64,000 nucleotides of DNA from Closterium sp. Naga37s-1. Taxonomy: Eukaryota; Streptophyta; Zygnematophyceae; Desmidiales; Closteriaceae. Below are positions 10,689 through 24,700 of the stretch, piece after piece (position 1 is the first letter of the stretch; each line of letters begins with the position of its first letter). The DNA lies in assembly GCA_947471745.1 (NCBI GenBank), contig CANJKZ010001153.1, forward strand, positions 472,001 through 536,000, in the 5' to 3' direction. The translations under genes were made by a program, and so were the position numbers. The notes below the pieces were generated by a model. That model had not been told where the DNA came from, made no database searches, and saw nothing but the letters and a program-made list of their open reading frames with translations.

Positions 10689-13600
10689 AGCTGCTGCTGC
10701 TGCTGCTGCTGCAGCTGCTGCTGCTGCTGCTTGCAACGCCGTTCTTCGAATGAGAGCACGAAGCATACTGTTGCTGCAGGAGAGGCAGGAGCAACCGGTA
10801 AGCCGCTTCCTGTCCTTCGCAAGTGCCCAGTATTCCTGAAGTCAGGAGCGGAAACAGAGCAGGTACTGTTGCGGCTGCTAGTGATATGAACACCACTTCT
10901 TGTCCTTCGCAGGTGGCTTAAATACCTCATGTCAGGAGCAGCAGCAGAACTGGTACTATTGTTGCTGCTGCTGCTGTTGTTGTTGCTTCTATTGCTGATA
11001 TGATTTCCGCTTCGTGTCCTTTGGAGCTGGGTGGAAGTTCGGATGCCAGTGGTAGTGGTGGTGATAGTGGTGGTGCGAGTCATGCTGCTGTTCATGCTTC
11101 TGTAAACGCTGCTGGTGCTGCTGCTCCGGACGTGAATGCAGCGGCGGGTGCTTTGGAGGTGGGTGGGAATTCGAGTGTCACCACTGTCAGTGCTGCTGTT
11201 TGTTCCGTTGCTGTTGCTGGTGCTGCTTTGCTGGCCACTGTGGGTGCCGCTAATGTCGTTGCTGACTCTGGTTCTGCTCGTGCTGCTGCTGCTGCCGCCA
11301 GGACCAGGGCTGGACCTTCTCACATGGGCAGTTCCGCTAATGTTGCTGCTGACACTGCTTCTAGTGCTGCTGCTGCTGCTGCTGCTGGTGCTGCTGCTGC
11401 CGCCAGGACCAGGGCTGGACCTTCTCACATGGAGGGTGCTGCGGGTTCGGCGGAGGTGGATCGGAATAGCCGGGAGGAAATTGCTGCATTCTGCTTGCTC
11501 TGATTTCTCTGCTTGCATCCGAGCCTGGTCAAGATCAGGGGTACTCCTTGTCCTCGCTAAAGGGTGACTCTTTATAGGTACGAGTATGCCGCCTTCGCCA
11601 TCAATCAGAGGAGCGGAAGAACAATTGTCATTATCACAGACACCATCATCATCATCATCATTATGACGCGCGGGGGCCCTGCCGCCATCCCCGGCCACGT
11701 CGCCGCCCATGTCGCCGCCCATGTTGCCGCCCACATCGCAGCTTGCATCGCCGCCCACAGCAATCGCTGTCTTGGCTGCAGCATGGGGATCAGTTGAAGC
11801 AGCAGGATTGCAAGGGCTCTCCCATTCGTGACCGTCAGGAGCAATGGACGAAGACAAGAGTGCTGGTGGTGTGAGTGGTGGTGCTGCTGCTGGTGTGAGC
11901 GGTGGTGGTGGTGGTGCTGCTGCTGCTGCTCGTTTAAGAGCTGGACTTCGGAATCCGGAACTGAACACTCTCGGGCTGAACACCCTTGGACTCGGCAGCC
12001 TGGGGAAGTTGAAGCAGTTCCGCCCGGCCTCAGCACAATCTGCTGAGCGCTCATCAATCCCGCTGGTCGCAGTTCCTCGGACACTGCAACGTGCAGCAGC
12101 AGCAGCAGTGTCGATTTCCCCCACAGCCTCCAAGTAGACCCCCTTTCCCACGCACTCCTCTCTCCCCCAAGTCTTGCTCACGCTGCTCCACTCCCTCGGG
12201 TTCCAAGACTTGGCCTTCCGCCATGCCCTCGCCTGTCCCCCTCTTTGTTTCGCGGGCAATTCAGGACACTCCTTGAATGTCTCTATCGTTTTACAAGACT
12301 TTGCCTTCCGCCATACTCTCCCCTCACTCTTCCCCTCACTCCTCCCCTCCCTCCCCCGCTCCTTCCCCCCTTCGGTTCCCAACCATTTCTGTTGCTGCTG
12401 CTCCCCCCACGTCCCCCCCTCTTCCTCCTTCACCTTCCCCTTCCCCCTCCTTTTCCCGCCAGATTCATAGAGAAAATCTCTCCCTCTCTTCTTCCTGTTC
12501 GACTGACGATGCAATTCTTTCCCACTTTTTCCCTCCCCCTTTTCCTCCTCCTCTTCCGCCTCCCCCTCTCCCAACGCCAGTTCTTCCCAGAGAGCATCAA
12601 TATCAACGGGATCCAGATTGCAACATGCCACCGCCGGGATTCGAACCCGGAGCTTCCGCGCGAAACGGTACTTTGAGGCGGCGCGGGAGCTGGCGGAGGG
12701 GTGGTGAATGGGCGCGGGGGAATGGGGAGGGGGAGATGTGCTTGCGGAATGCGCGTGCGCGGAGGAAGGGTTGGGCTGCGGGGAACAAACTGATGTGATT
12801 GGCTGAGCAGACGGGCCAAAGGGAATGGTAGCTGCAACGGCATCAGCCAAAGACTGGCAGGTGGCTGCCACAGAGGTTGTGGTAGCGGCAGCAGCAGTAG
12901 CAACAGCAGCAGCAGTAGCCGTTTCAGAAGGGCTGTTAATGGCGGGTACTGCACAGGGACTTGAAAACGACTCTGATTCACTTGGATCCCGAGAGCCTGG
13001 CGAAGGGGTTGGCTGGGCGAAATGCGGGCTGGTTACTACTGACTCGTTGCGGGGAGAAGAGTGGAGGAAGGGGGAATTCAGCAGGGACAGCGCGGGCGGC
13101 TGAAGGGCTGAGGATAATGGGGGCTGCGGGGATGCGGAACGGCGCGCGGCCGCGGACCGCGGAGCTTCCGCGTGGAATGCGGAGGGGTTGCCGACGCTGA
13201 TGGGCAACTCGATCGCGCGCGGGGAAGTGGAGGGGCGCGGTGACTGCGGGGAAGCGGAGATCAATTGCGGGGAACCTGAGGGGCTAGACGATTGCGGGGA
13301 AGCGGAGGGACAGGACGATTGCGGGGAAGCGGATGGGTAGGTAGATGGGGACGAGGAAGACGAAGGGGAGGGGGAATTCGGGTGCGACGGTAGCGCGGAC
13401 GCGGGCGACGCAGCGGGAAAAGAAGGGGGCGCGGAAGGGGAAGGCAAGGGGGAGGGGGAGGCGGGAGGGGATGGGGAAGGGGAGCAGCGCGGATGTATCG
13501 CAGACTGCAGAGGCGTCGCCTTTCTCAGTGACGCCGGCGACGCTGCAGTGGCCTCCTCGCGCTCAGCGCGTTCTTTGCGCTCAGCGCGCTCTTTGCGCTC

Positions 13601-14371
13601 GGCGCGCTCTTGAGCCGGCGTGAGCAACTCCTGGGAAGCCGGCGATGCTGCAGCGGCGACATCGCGCTCGGCACGCTCGATTCGCTCGGCCGGGGATGCC
13701 GCCACTATCGCCGCCGCTATCGCCGCCGCCATCGCCTCTGTCATCGACGCCTCCATTTCCGCCAGCTTGCCAGTGCTTCCCGAGGCGCATTCACTCCCCG
13801 CCGCGGCTTCGACGCGTATTGCCTCGCAGCGGCCGCTTCTGAGAACAATCGCTGGGCGGCGCCGCCTTCGAGTCGGGGGGCAGCGGAAGAGTAAATCCGT
13901 GGCTGCGTCCGCACACGAGCACTCGTCAATGGGTGGTTCGCGCAGGTGCAGGCGCGGGCGCAAGCGCGGAGATCCGAGGTCCACCAGCAGCAAATTACCG
14001 CGGCTGCGCGATCCGCTATCTGGCACAGGTGGCGCATCCACACAAGGAGATCCGTTGCGCAAACCATCCGCAGCCGCATCCGGCGGAAACGGAACTCCGC
14101 GACTGCGCGATCCGCCCACAGTCACAGTCACATCCGCAGCCACATCCACAGCGAGGGCTGAGGACTCGTTTCGCTGGGCCTCCAATGGTTTCCCTTGAGG
14201 CGAATTCTGCTCTGGCAGTGGCGTGATACGTTTGAGAGCGGTGTTCCGTGATCCATCGCAACGCGAGCTTCGGAGTGATGCTCCGAAGCTTTCATCATGC
14301 GGCGCGGAAGCGCGCGGCGGGGCTAATGACGTCGCTCCAGCTGAAAGGCGACCCCGGCCGTCCGATGCCAT
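9953..14371 (-). CDS. Large Ser/Pro/Gln-rich protein of unknown function
   Basis: One uninterrupted frame, read from an ATG at 14371 (MASDGRG) to a TAA at 9953, gives 1472 aa; the frame is open to 14578. No known domain is recognised. Visible parts in order: an N-terminal region with Arg-rich patches; an Ala/Glu helix-like stretch with AERKERAERKERAER; a long Ser/Pro-rich tract; a basic/acidic stretch (EEEEEKGEGKSGKE); and a C-terminal third with about six copies of a motif like HLRRTRSGVHI, each followed by a Ser/Asn/Thr-rich spacer. A polyQ block is encoded by CAG repeats at about 10607-10733. The RRTRS motifs look like basophilic-kinase or 14-3-3 sites, which is an inference. Introns cannot be excluded. 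The frame's length in repeat-rich GC DNA is supportive but not proof that it is expressed. Confidence 0.5.
10607..10733. repeat. (CTG/CAG)n tract
   Basis: An almost pure triplet tract with a few CAG and TTC interruptions. On the minus strand it encodes polyGln with Leu interruptions in the large unknown protein. Confidence 0.9.
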
Positions 14372-14578
14372 GTGATGGGAAGGATGTACGGCTGGAGGGA
14401 AGCGAGGAATGCCGAGAGTCACATTGTAGACTAGAAACAAGCTGTTAGAGCCGCCCTGGCAGTAGCCGCTAGTAGAAGGATATCCCAGCGAGTGAGCGGG
14501 CCAGTGAACCCGACACGGTGTGTCCGACACCGTTCTGTCTATCCGTGAATACCGTTCTGTGTCTATACTAGAAAGCAC

Positions 14579-15749
14579 GTACAGGGTGCAAAGGGAATGA
14601 GATGCTATTTGAGGAGTCTATGGCTGATAGAGGCTAGTGGAACTCGCAGTGACTCGTTGGACTCGCACCGTGCAGTCGGACTCGACTCGACATGCTGAGG
14701 GTAACTCGAGGAGCAAACAAAGCTTGTGAAGCGAGAATGTTGTGAGGCGAACAAGTGAAAGGGGTTCAACTCCACAGAGCCACAAGGTGGCAGGCACCTT
14801 GTAGTCCTTCTCTCCTGGGCCCTGCCTGGCCAAAGCGAGAGCGAACTGCGGAGCCGACGGAGGGGTCCGTTCCTCTCCGCGCGGAGTCCGCGCGATCTCT
14901 TCCAGATCATCGATGATCGACCTTCTGTTGCTTCGTCGGTGCGGTGGATTCTGCCGACCGATGAATGCAAGGGCTATGGAGGTCCAGGAACAAGCATCCC
15001 TGCTCCCACAGGCGGCGATGAAGGGAGGGCAAGGAGGGGCAGTCACAACTCACTTGGGCTGGATATGCTTTTGACCCGGCAAGACAAGGACGCCACAGGG
15101 TGCTGTGTGTCCGTGGTGCCGTGCTGTGCTGTGTGGTGTGCTGCTGTGCTTTGATGTGCAAAAGATGAGGCGCAATTTGCAAACGGACGGACTATACAAA
15201 TGGATGGCAGGAGCAGGAGGAACGAGAAGAATCGCCAATGTCAAGTCAATGCCGAATTCACGGAAAATGTGGAATTCCCTGGCAGAAATGCGGTTCGGGT
15301 GTAGAATACAGCGGCTCGGAATCTGAGAACCCGGCAGCGAGTTTCACGCTGCCCAATTGCATCTCTTGTTTTTGGCGCAAACGGTAACCGCGGCGTCAAT
15401 AGATAGCACTTCCATCTCCCTCATTGGATACCGAACATGGATTTACTGTTTTCCGATCGATTTAGCAAACGCTTCCACCACCGACCGGTAACGCCTGTTG
15501 CAATATTGCGAACAAAAATCTCCACAAGGGGGTCGTTTCATAAGCTAGTCAAGCATTCGCGTTAGAGTAGTTTCGCTAAGAGCAAGAACTACAACTTCAC
15601 CTCTTATGAGTTTTACCACCTAATTCTTATCTCACCATATGGCAGCCAAGCGAACATAAGTGGCACCCTTATATCTCCTCGTACAAGAGTGTTATTACAT
15701 GAACAAAGGTCAATCTTCCCGTCGAATTTACAAGAAGAAACTAAATTAC
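14579..15749. other. Intergenic: upstream of unknown gene and 3' flank of OGDH E1
   Basis: No gene recognised. It holds the presumed promoter of the minus-strand gene ending at 9953 and the 3' UTR of the 2-oxoglutarate dehydrogenase gene. Only short unsupported frames are present. Confidence 0.5.
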
Positions 15750-18700
15750 CTAGGGAAACAGGCGGATCTCCTCCTTCTGAAAGCTCTTGCTCGCAAGCTC
15801 CTTCTGCTCCTTGATATGCGTAGACGCAAATCCAGTGGCAGTTGAAGCCGAAGGAGGCCGCCCGACGTACTTAACATCCTCAAAGCTGCCCCGGTTGACA
15901 CTTCGCAGCACAGTGGCGAGACGAGGTGCCACATAGGAGTATGCCCCCATGTTCATTGGCTCCTCCTGCGTCCACACCACCTCAGCCTCTGCACGGAGGG
16001 TAACAGACCATAGGAAAGCAAAAGGAGGACGATTTGAGAATTTATCACTCCAGGGGGGCACTCCCGATACTTTAAAGCAAGCTCCCATGTTCATTGGCTC
16101 CTCCTGCGTCCACACCAGGCCATGGCAATGGAGGGAGGACATTTTGAGTGGTTTTCCCCAAACACCTTGAGAGCAAGCTCCCATGCTTGCTGGTTCCTCC
16201 TGGGTCACACCACCTCAGCTCTTTGGATGCACACATGTGTATCCTGTTTGCTGCATCCATATTGCCCTAAACAAGTTTTCAATTGACACACCCTCTCTCG
16301 ATCATCCCCATCCTCACCCACCCCCCCAATCCCCCCCCTTTTCCCTCCCCCCTTCTTCGTAGATTCATCCTCAACGTTAAGAAAAAAACAGTACATCTAT
16401 ACATAATAGCCACAAAAAAAACAGCACTCACTGCTGTAGCGCTGCACTTCGCGCTGCACGAGGTCGAAGGGGAAGGGGCAGATCTGCTCCACCCTCACCA
16501 ACGCCACGTCATCCGCTCCCAGCCGCTCCCTCTCCTCCTCCAGCTCGTAATACACCTGCATTGGAAGAATATGTGTGGATTGAGCGTACAGTAACTGTGT
16601 TATATCAGCTTTCATGACAAAAAAACTGTCATACAGTGAAGATTTGAGTATACAGGAACTGTGGTATTCCTGGTTCCATGATGCAGGCATGTCCCAGCCA
16701 GAGCAGACAAAAAGCAAAACTCCACCTTGCCGGAGCAGAACACGACGCGGCGAATGCCCTCCCCCCTTTCCCCATTCGTTGGGATCCATGAAAAAAAAAA
16801 GGGGGGGGGGGGGGGGGGGGAGGAAACACACCTTGCCGGAGCAGAACACGACGCGGCGAATGCCCTCCTCCCGCTCCCCATGCTCATTCGGATCCATAAT
16901 CAGCCGCTTGAACCGAGTGCCGCGCTTCTCAAACCCGGGCGTGCCCTGGCGGTCGTTGAACTCATCCAGAGGCGACTTGCAGCGCGGGTGGCGCAGCAGG
17001 CTCTTGGGAGACATGACAATGAGTGGCTTGCGGAAGTCCCGATGGATCTGCCGCCTCAACACATGGAAGTAGTTGGCTGGGGTTGTTGCGTTCACCACCT
17101 GGGGGGAAATTGGAGGACGGGGAGGAGGGGAGCAAGAGGCAGAGGGAATGTTACGGTCTGCCTCCCATCCCCTCGGTAAACACTTTGCTTTCTCCCGACC
17201 TGTCGCAAGCAGGCTTGCAGCGTGGGTGGCGCAGCAGGCTCTTGGGAGACATGACGATGAGTGGCTTGCGGAAGTCCCGATGGATCTGCCGCCTCAACAC
17301 GTGGAAGTAGTTGGCTGGGGTTGTTGCGTTCACCACCTGGGGGTGGGGAGAGGGCGGAGGGTTCAGAGCAGAGAGGGAGTGATTTGAAAGGGACTGTCCG
17401 CCTGCCTGTCCCGATGGATCTGCCTCCTCAGCACATGAGACGTAGTTGGCTGGGGTGGTCGCGTTCACCACCTGGGAATTGGGAGAGGGCGTGCAGAAAG
17501 AAGTTCTACAATGGGAAGGAGCTCTGAAGGAGGAACTGAGCGCTCGAAGAAATCGTTGTGGACCGTCATGCTGATGGAAAGAAAAGAATGATGCTCACAA
17601 GTTTATCATCCCAACCGAATCTTACCGATGACGCACCTGCCAGTTGACCCCTTGCACTTGGCGCGTCATCGTCTCCTCGAGCTCCGGGATGACAAAGGGG
17701 TTGTCGTCAGAACTCTGGTGAGAAGGGAGGGGGAAAGAGGGGGGGTAATGGAGAGGGGTAACGGAGAGGGGCAAGGGAGAGGTAAGGGCAAGGAAGGAGG
17801 AATCGCAAGGAGTGCACTGACCAGTGGTTCCACCTACCGACCCTCACCCAAAAGCCACCCCCCCCCTCTTCCTCCCCCCCTCCACACCCCCATCTCTTCA
17901 AGAAAATAAAAAGGAAAACACCCACAGCACCATCCCTCCAATCTTGCAGACGAGTGCAGCAGGCACACGAGGCCTATCACTCTCCAATCCGTCACTCCCT
18001 CCCAACCCACCCCACCCAATGCCACACCTCCTCACCTGGAGGTACCTCTCTAGCCTGGCAGACGAGAGTTCAGGCCCCTAGCCGTCATAACCATGGGGCA
18101 GCAAACACACGAGCCCCGTCTGTCGGAGCCACTTGGACTCGCCAGAGCTGAGGAACTGGTCGAAGATGACATGCGCTCCGTTGCCTTGCCTGCTTTCATT
18201 CATTCATTCCCAATAATGCCCTTCCCTACCAGCCCACCCACCCACTGTTTCACAACCTCTTGCTACCGCTCCCCACACCTCCTCACCTGCAGGTACCGCT
18301 CCAGACGTGCGGAGGAATGCTCGGGACCCTGTCCGTCGTAGCCATGGGGCAGCAAACACACGAGCCCCGTCTGTCTGAGCCACTTGGACTCGCCAGAGCT
18401 GAGGAACTGGTCGAAGATGACCTGCGCTCCGTTGGCAAAGTCACCGAACTGCGCCTCCCAGAGCACGAGGGAGTTGGGGTTCTCCATTGAGTAGCCGAGC
18501 TCAAAACCCAAGACGCCAAACTCAGATAGGGAACTGGATTAGGGAAGAGTGACAAGGGAGGGCAAGGGACAAGAGGCGAGGGATGAGGAGGTGTTTCCTT
18601 CAATTGAATAAACACTGCGCCTCCCAGAGCACGAGCGAGTTAGGATTCTCCATTGAGTAGCCCATCTCGAACCCCAACACTTCAAAATCTGATAGGGAAC

Positions 18701-21382
18701 TGCATTGGGGGGACAAGGAGGGGCCGCGGAAGAGGGAGTGATGGAGAAGGGGGAGGGGCATCGCACATGGGCAGGGAGTGCTGATGCAAATAGACGGGTA
18801 AGGCACAGGGACATTCGCTGGACATTTACTTGATACTTTATGATCGCGTGTCGAAGATTCACTGAACATTCACCTGTTGCTGATGGTGAACATTCCGTCT
18901 GTCTGGTTCTGCAACATGTGGTTGAGCGGCACAAACTTGCGTCCGCTCTCCTGGTCGTGCACCACAGCATGACGAACATTCACTGAACATCACCTGCTGC
19001 TACTATAGAACATTCACTGAACATTCACCTGTTGCTGATGGTGAACATTCCGTCGGTCTGGTTCCGCAGCACATGGTTGAGCGGCACGAACTTGCGCCCG
19101 CTCTCCTGGTCGTGCACCACAGCGTGGCGGTGGGAGAAGGTGCCTCGCTCCACGTCCTGCCCGCTCAGCCGCACGTGATTGCCCTCCACTAGCAGAGTGC
19201 CGAAGGCTAGGGCCTCTGCTGTGGCCCAGTCCACACCCTGAGAGGGGAAGGTGATGGAGATGGCATACGATGGAAAGAGGGAGGGGAGAAGGTGCCTCGC
19301 TCCACGTCCTGCCCGCTCAGCATCACGTGATTGCCCTCCACTAACAGAGTGCCGAACGCCAGAGCTTCCGCTGTCGCCCAGTCCACCCCCTGAGGAAAGG
19401 GTTACATGTGGCCGTGGTGGCGGGTACGTGTGGGGAAGGGAAAAAGGAGGGAGGGAGCGGGAGAGGGAAGGGGAGAATCGGGAGAGCAGTGTACGGCCAG
19501 GGACATTCCCTTCCCTCCTCTCTTCCCCTCCCGCCTCCCCCCTTGCCTCACCTCCTCCATCTCTATGGCCTGCAGGCGCGCGTCATACACCTTCCTGATC
19601 GCACGGTGGGCATTGAAGAAGACGTACTTATCACCCCTTCCTCTTTACCTTCCCTTATTAACACCCCCATCTCCTCACCTCCTCCGTCTCTATGGCCTGC
19701 AGACGAGCGTCATACACCCGCTTAATGGCGCGGTGGGCTTTGAAGTCCGGTGGGAGCTTGCAGACCAGGCGACCCACCTCCTTGAGCACCTCGGGATTCA
19801 CTCTGTGAGGTAGGGGCGAGCGGCGGGGAGAAGGGGGGGGTGGAGGAGGTGGAGGAGGTGGGGGGAACGGGGATAGTATTTAGATTGGGACAGCTTGCAC
19901 ACAAGGCGACCCACCTCCTTGAGCACCTCGGGATTCACTCTGACAGCGCAGGACACATGAGAGAGGGACGGGACAACAACTGAAACATCTCAGCATTTAC
20001 GCTGGCAGCATGGTGGGTGGGAGAGAAACCATGAGGGGAGGGAACAAGGGAGAGACTGTGAGCAAAGCAGACAGGGCAGTTTGAGACGTGTCAGAAAGCT
20101 GGTAGCGCCTTGGGATGGGAGGGGCGGCGACTGGCGAGAGATGGGAAAGAAGTGGAAGGGCGAGAAGTGGAAGAATGAAGCAGGCAAGCAAAGCAGGTAA
20201 CCCAGAATTCGCTTCGAAACCTAACGAGCTTGCCATACCCAGTATTCCGAATGAGCGACAGCTGCTCCGGGTATTTGAAGCCCGACCAGTAGGCCGCCGG
20301 CCAGTCGCGGATGGAGGGCACGTATTCCTTGCTGGCGGCGAACTGAGCCTCTACAACCAGCTTACCCCGTGTTGCGGATGCGTGACAGCTGCTCCGGAGA
20401 CCTGAATCCTGACCAGTACGCAGCGAGCCAATCGCGGGTGGAGGGGACGTATTCCTTGCTGGCGGCGAACTGCGCCCCCACTCTACCAGCTTACCCCAAC
20501 GTGTGCCTGACTCACCCAGTATTGCGGATGCGTGACAGCTGCTCCGGAGACTTGAAGCCCGACCAGTAGGCCGCCAGCCAGTCGCGGGTGGAGGGGACGT
20601 ATTCCTTGCTGGCGGCGAACTCGTCGTTGAGAATGGCGTCCACTCGGTTCGCCTGCTCCACTATCTCCTCCTCGCTCATGTGCGCCCGCTGCACCAGCTG
20701 CTGCTTGTACAGCTCGAGAGGGGGCGGGTGGTTGCGGATCACCTGGGGGGCACGGGTTGGGGAAGGGCGAGGGGGAGGAGAGAGGGCTGTGGTAGAAATC
20801 TCTAAGCTAGAGGCTCGCCTGCTCCCAAAATCTCCTCTCCTCCTTAACTCAGGTGCCCCCCAGCTAGTAGAGGGAGGCTAGGACTTGACTTCACGTTATA
20901 CTTCACAGGCTGATTGGAGGATGGCACATCGATCTCGTTATGTCCGAAGAGCCGGGCCAAGGTCCGGACCAAAACACGGGGTGGAAAGCAGCACCAAGAC
21001 CAGAACGCTGAGGCACGCACCTTGTACATAACAGGCTGGGTAAACGATGGCTTGTCCATCTCGTTGTGCCAGAAGCGGCGGTAGCAGACAAGGTGGCACT
21101 CGGCTGGCGAGCGCCACTCGGCTGCGAGCTCCATGGTGTGCACCACTGCCTCCACGTCGGATAAGACGAGAGTCACTGGTCGCCTGGGCTCACCTTGTAC
21201 ATGATTGGCTGCGTAAACGACGGCTCGTCAATCTCGTTGTCCGAAGCGCCGGTAGCACACGAGATCAACAACGACGTCAGAATGAAAGTGCTGCCTCCAC
21301 GGTGTGCACCACGGCCTCCACGTCGTCCCCGTTGACGTGGAAACTCGATGGTGTGCTGTGACGTGCAATTCACCTCCTGTTT

Positions 21383-21431
<49 letters not shown>

Positions 21432-21645
21432 ACTCACCTTGTACATGACAGGCTGGGTGAAGGACGGCTCATCAATCTCATTGTGCCCAAAGCGCCGGTA
21501 GCACACGAGATCAACAACGACGTCCGAGTGGAAGCGCTGCCTCCATTCAGCCGCGAGCTCCATGGTGTGCACCACGGCCTCCACGTCGTCCCCGTTGACG
21601 TGGAAACTCGATGGTGTGCTGTGACGTGCAATTCACCTCCTGTTT

Positions 21646-21700
<55 letters not shown>

Positions 21701-24700
21701 ACTCACCTTGTACATGACAGGCTGGGTGAAGGACGGCTCATCAATCTCATTGTGTCCGAAGCGCCGGTAGCACACGAGATCAACAACGACGTCGGAGTGG
21801 AAGCGCTGCCTCCATTCAGCCGCGAGCTCCATGGTGTGTACGACGGCCTCCACGTCGTCCCCGTTGACATGGAAGATGGGGCAGTTGAGCGCCTTGGCCA
21901 CATCCGTGCAGTAGACCGACGAACGTGAGGCCTTGGGATCCGTGGTGAAGGCAACCTGTTGGAAGGGCAGGGCGAGGGAAGAACGGGGAGAGCAGGAGAA
22001 GAACAGCGTGCCTTGAGTGGCTGGTGCGATATGAGGCGCATGGGGTACAGCAGAAGGGGGGGGAGCTCCCTCCATGGTGTGCACGACGGCCTCCACGTCG
22101 TCCCCGTTGACATGGAAGATGGGGCAGTTGAGCGCCTTGGCCACATCCGAGCAGTAAACGACGGCTCGTCAATAAACACCACGCCCTGCCCCAGACATGT
22201 TGAGATCACTTTTGAAAAAACTCAAAAGAATTTTCAATAAACACCACGCCCTGCCCTGCCCCAGGTATGCCTCTCCACCTTCCCCATTCCCCCCAAACCC
22301 CCGCCCCGCATCTTCCCTTTTCCACCCCCACCCCCCATCTCCCCTTTTCCACCCCCACCCCCCATCTCCCCTTTTCCACCCCCACCCCCCTCCCTCTCTG
22401 TACACACCTGGTTGTTAACAACAATGTGCATGGTGCCTCCCGTCTCGTAATTCGGCAGGTCCTGCAAGTGAAACGTCTCATACATGACCCCCTGGCCCGA
22501 CATGCCTCTCCCACTCCTCCCCTTCCCTGTCCCAGGCCATAACTGGTTGCCTCACCTGGTTGTTAACCACGATATGCATGGTGCCTCCCGTCTCGTAATT
22601 CGGCAGGTCCTGCAAGTGAAACGTCTCGTAGACAACGCCCTGGCCCGACATGCTGCCATCGCCATGCAGCAGCACTGCCATGTTGCGCTTGCGCTCCATG
22701 TCCCTCGCATACCATTGCTTCGCCCTCACCTTGCCTATCACCACCGGACTCACCTGGGAAAAGGGGGAGGGGGAGGGGGGAAGGGGCGGAGGACAGGTGA
22801 GAAGAAGGGAAGGACGAGGGGGAAGCAAAGGGGCGAGAGGGGTGGGAGATTGGGTGGGCGGATGGGGGCGGAGCACAATTTGTGAGGACAACCTTGGATT
22901 GGGGTGACAAAGAACAAGTGAGAAATGAGAGATGGGAGGCCCACCAGCCCAACCACCAGCCCACCCGCCAGCCCACCCAGCAGCCCACCCGCCAGCCCAC
23001 CCACCCAGCAACCCAGCAACCCAGCACGACCGCTTACAGCTTCCAGATGGGATGGGTTGGCAACGAGGGAGAGATGGATTCGCTTGCCGCCACGTGTCGG
23101 CCTGTCATAGGACGTGCCCAGGTGGTACTTCACGTCTCCCGTGCCTGCAATGTTGGGGGGAAGGGGGAAAAGGTGGTAGCAGTGATTACCGCACTCGACC
23201 GCTCCCATTAGCACTCAACCCAACCCAGCCGCACTCAACTGCATTCAACCGCACTCACCAGTGTAGAACGAGTCCTCCCCGTCCTCTCCTGTGGCCGGCT
23301 TGATCCCACTGCTGAACTCGCTGAAGATCTGCCTCAGCGGCTTCCTCACCACGTTCCCCAGCACGTTCAGCCGCCCGCGGTGAGCCATGCCAATCACCAC
23401 ACTCTCCACGCCAAGATCTGCCGCGCGGTCGATCATCTCCTTCATCCCCGGAATGAGTGTCTCAGCGCCCTCCAGGCCGAAGCGCTTGGCTGCGCCCCAC
23501 TTGTTGGCAATGAAGTTCTCAAACTCGGAGCTCCAGATCAGCCTGTCCAGAATCACCTGTGTGGTAAGAGTATCATGCAGGGTTCACACACACACGCATG
23601 CACGCACAAACAGTTGGGTGGGGTGAACTATAAGACACGCACACTCCAGATCAGCCTACCCAAACAAGGTAGGTGTAGTGAACGATATTTGAGTCGACTC
23701 AAAAATCGCCTCATAAGACAACCGGCTACCAGCCGAGCCAGAATCTCCCTCCTCACTGCCACCCTCTCTCCCTCTCTCTCTGCCCCTCTGCCTCTCAGCC
23801 TCTCAGCCTCTCAACCCCTTCTCAGAAGGAAATTTCTTACTGAACCCCCAACCGCCCACCACCCACCTCCCCCCGCCTCCACCCCTCCTCACCTGTCGTC
23901 GCTGTTTGCCGTATTTCCTCTTGGTGGGCGTCTCAATCTTATCCCGGAGCCAGTTGCACTGCTCCCGGTCCGCAATGTGCATGTACTCGTACCCCACCGT
24001 GCCGCAGTACGTCTGCTCCAGCCGTGCAAGGATCTCCCTGAGGGTCTGCACGGGGCGGTTCTCAGAGAGAAAGCCGGACATGCGCCAGATGCCCAGGAAG
24101 AACTGCCGGTCCAAATCCGCTTCTGAGAAGCCGTAGAGCGCCGGGTCCAGCTCGACTGGTGGGGGAGAAGGAGAAGCAGGAACGGGGGGTGGGTGGAGGG
24201 TGAGGGGAAGAAAAGAGGATGCACGCAGGTGGGGTGTGAGTGAGTGGTGAGTAAGGAGCGGAGGCGGGGGAACTCCTCTGGATTGGCAGTCCGAATCAGA
24301 CTTTGAGAAGCAGTACTGTTCTGGTTCGAGCTCAACTGGCGGAGCAGAGGGCAAGGGCGGGGAAGAAGTGGGAAGGGCACGGGAGAACATGGGAGTGGAG
24401 GAGAAGAGAGGAGGGAGGTGAGAAGGGTGAGCATAGAGCAAGAGGAGACAAGATTCCCCTCACTGTCTGCACGGCGAAGTTCTCTGAAACGGAGAACGAG
24501 GCATGCACCAGATAGGCGAGCAGCAACAACAGCTTCTGCAGCAGCCGCAGAGGAGGCAGCAGCACCAGCAGCAGTAGCCGCCCTTTTAGTTCCACTCCCC
24601 ACCCTAACGGTCTCGACCCATCCTATCTTTCCCCTCGTCCCTCCCATGCTAACCCCTACTCCCTTTCATGTTGTCCCTCTCTCCTCCCCTGCCACTCACT

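Noticed and set aside
12625..12660. tRNA T-arm (CCGGGTTCGAATCCCGG) on the minus strand
   Set aside because: The T stem-loop is perfect, but no D arm, anticodon arm or matching 5' acceptor strand lies upstream, and it is inside the large open frame. At most it is a tRNA 3' fragment.
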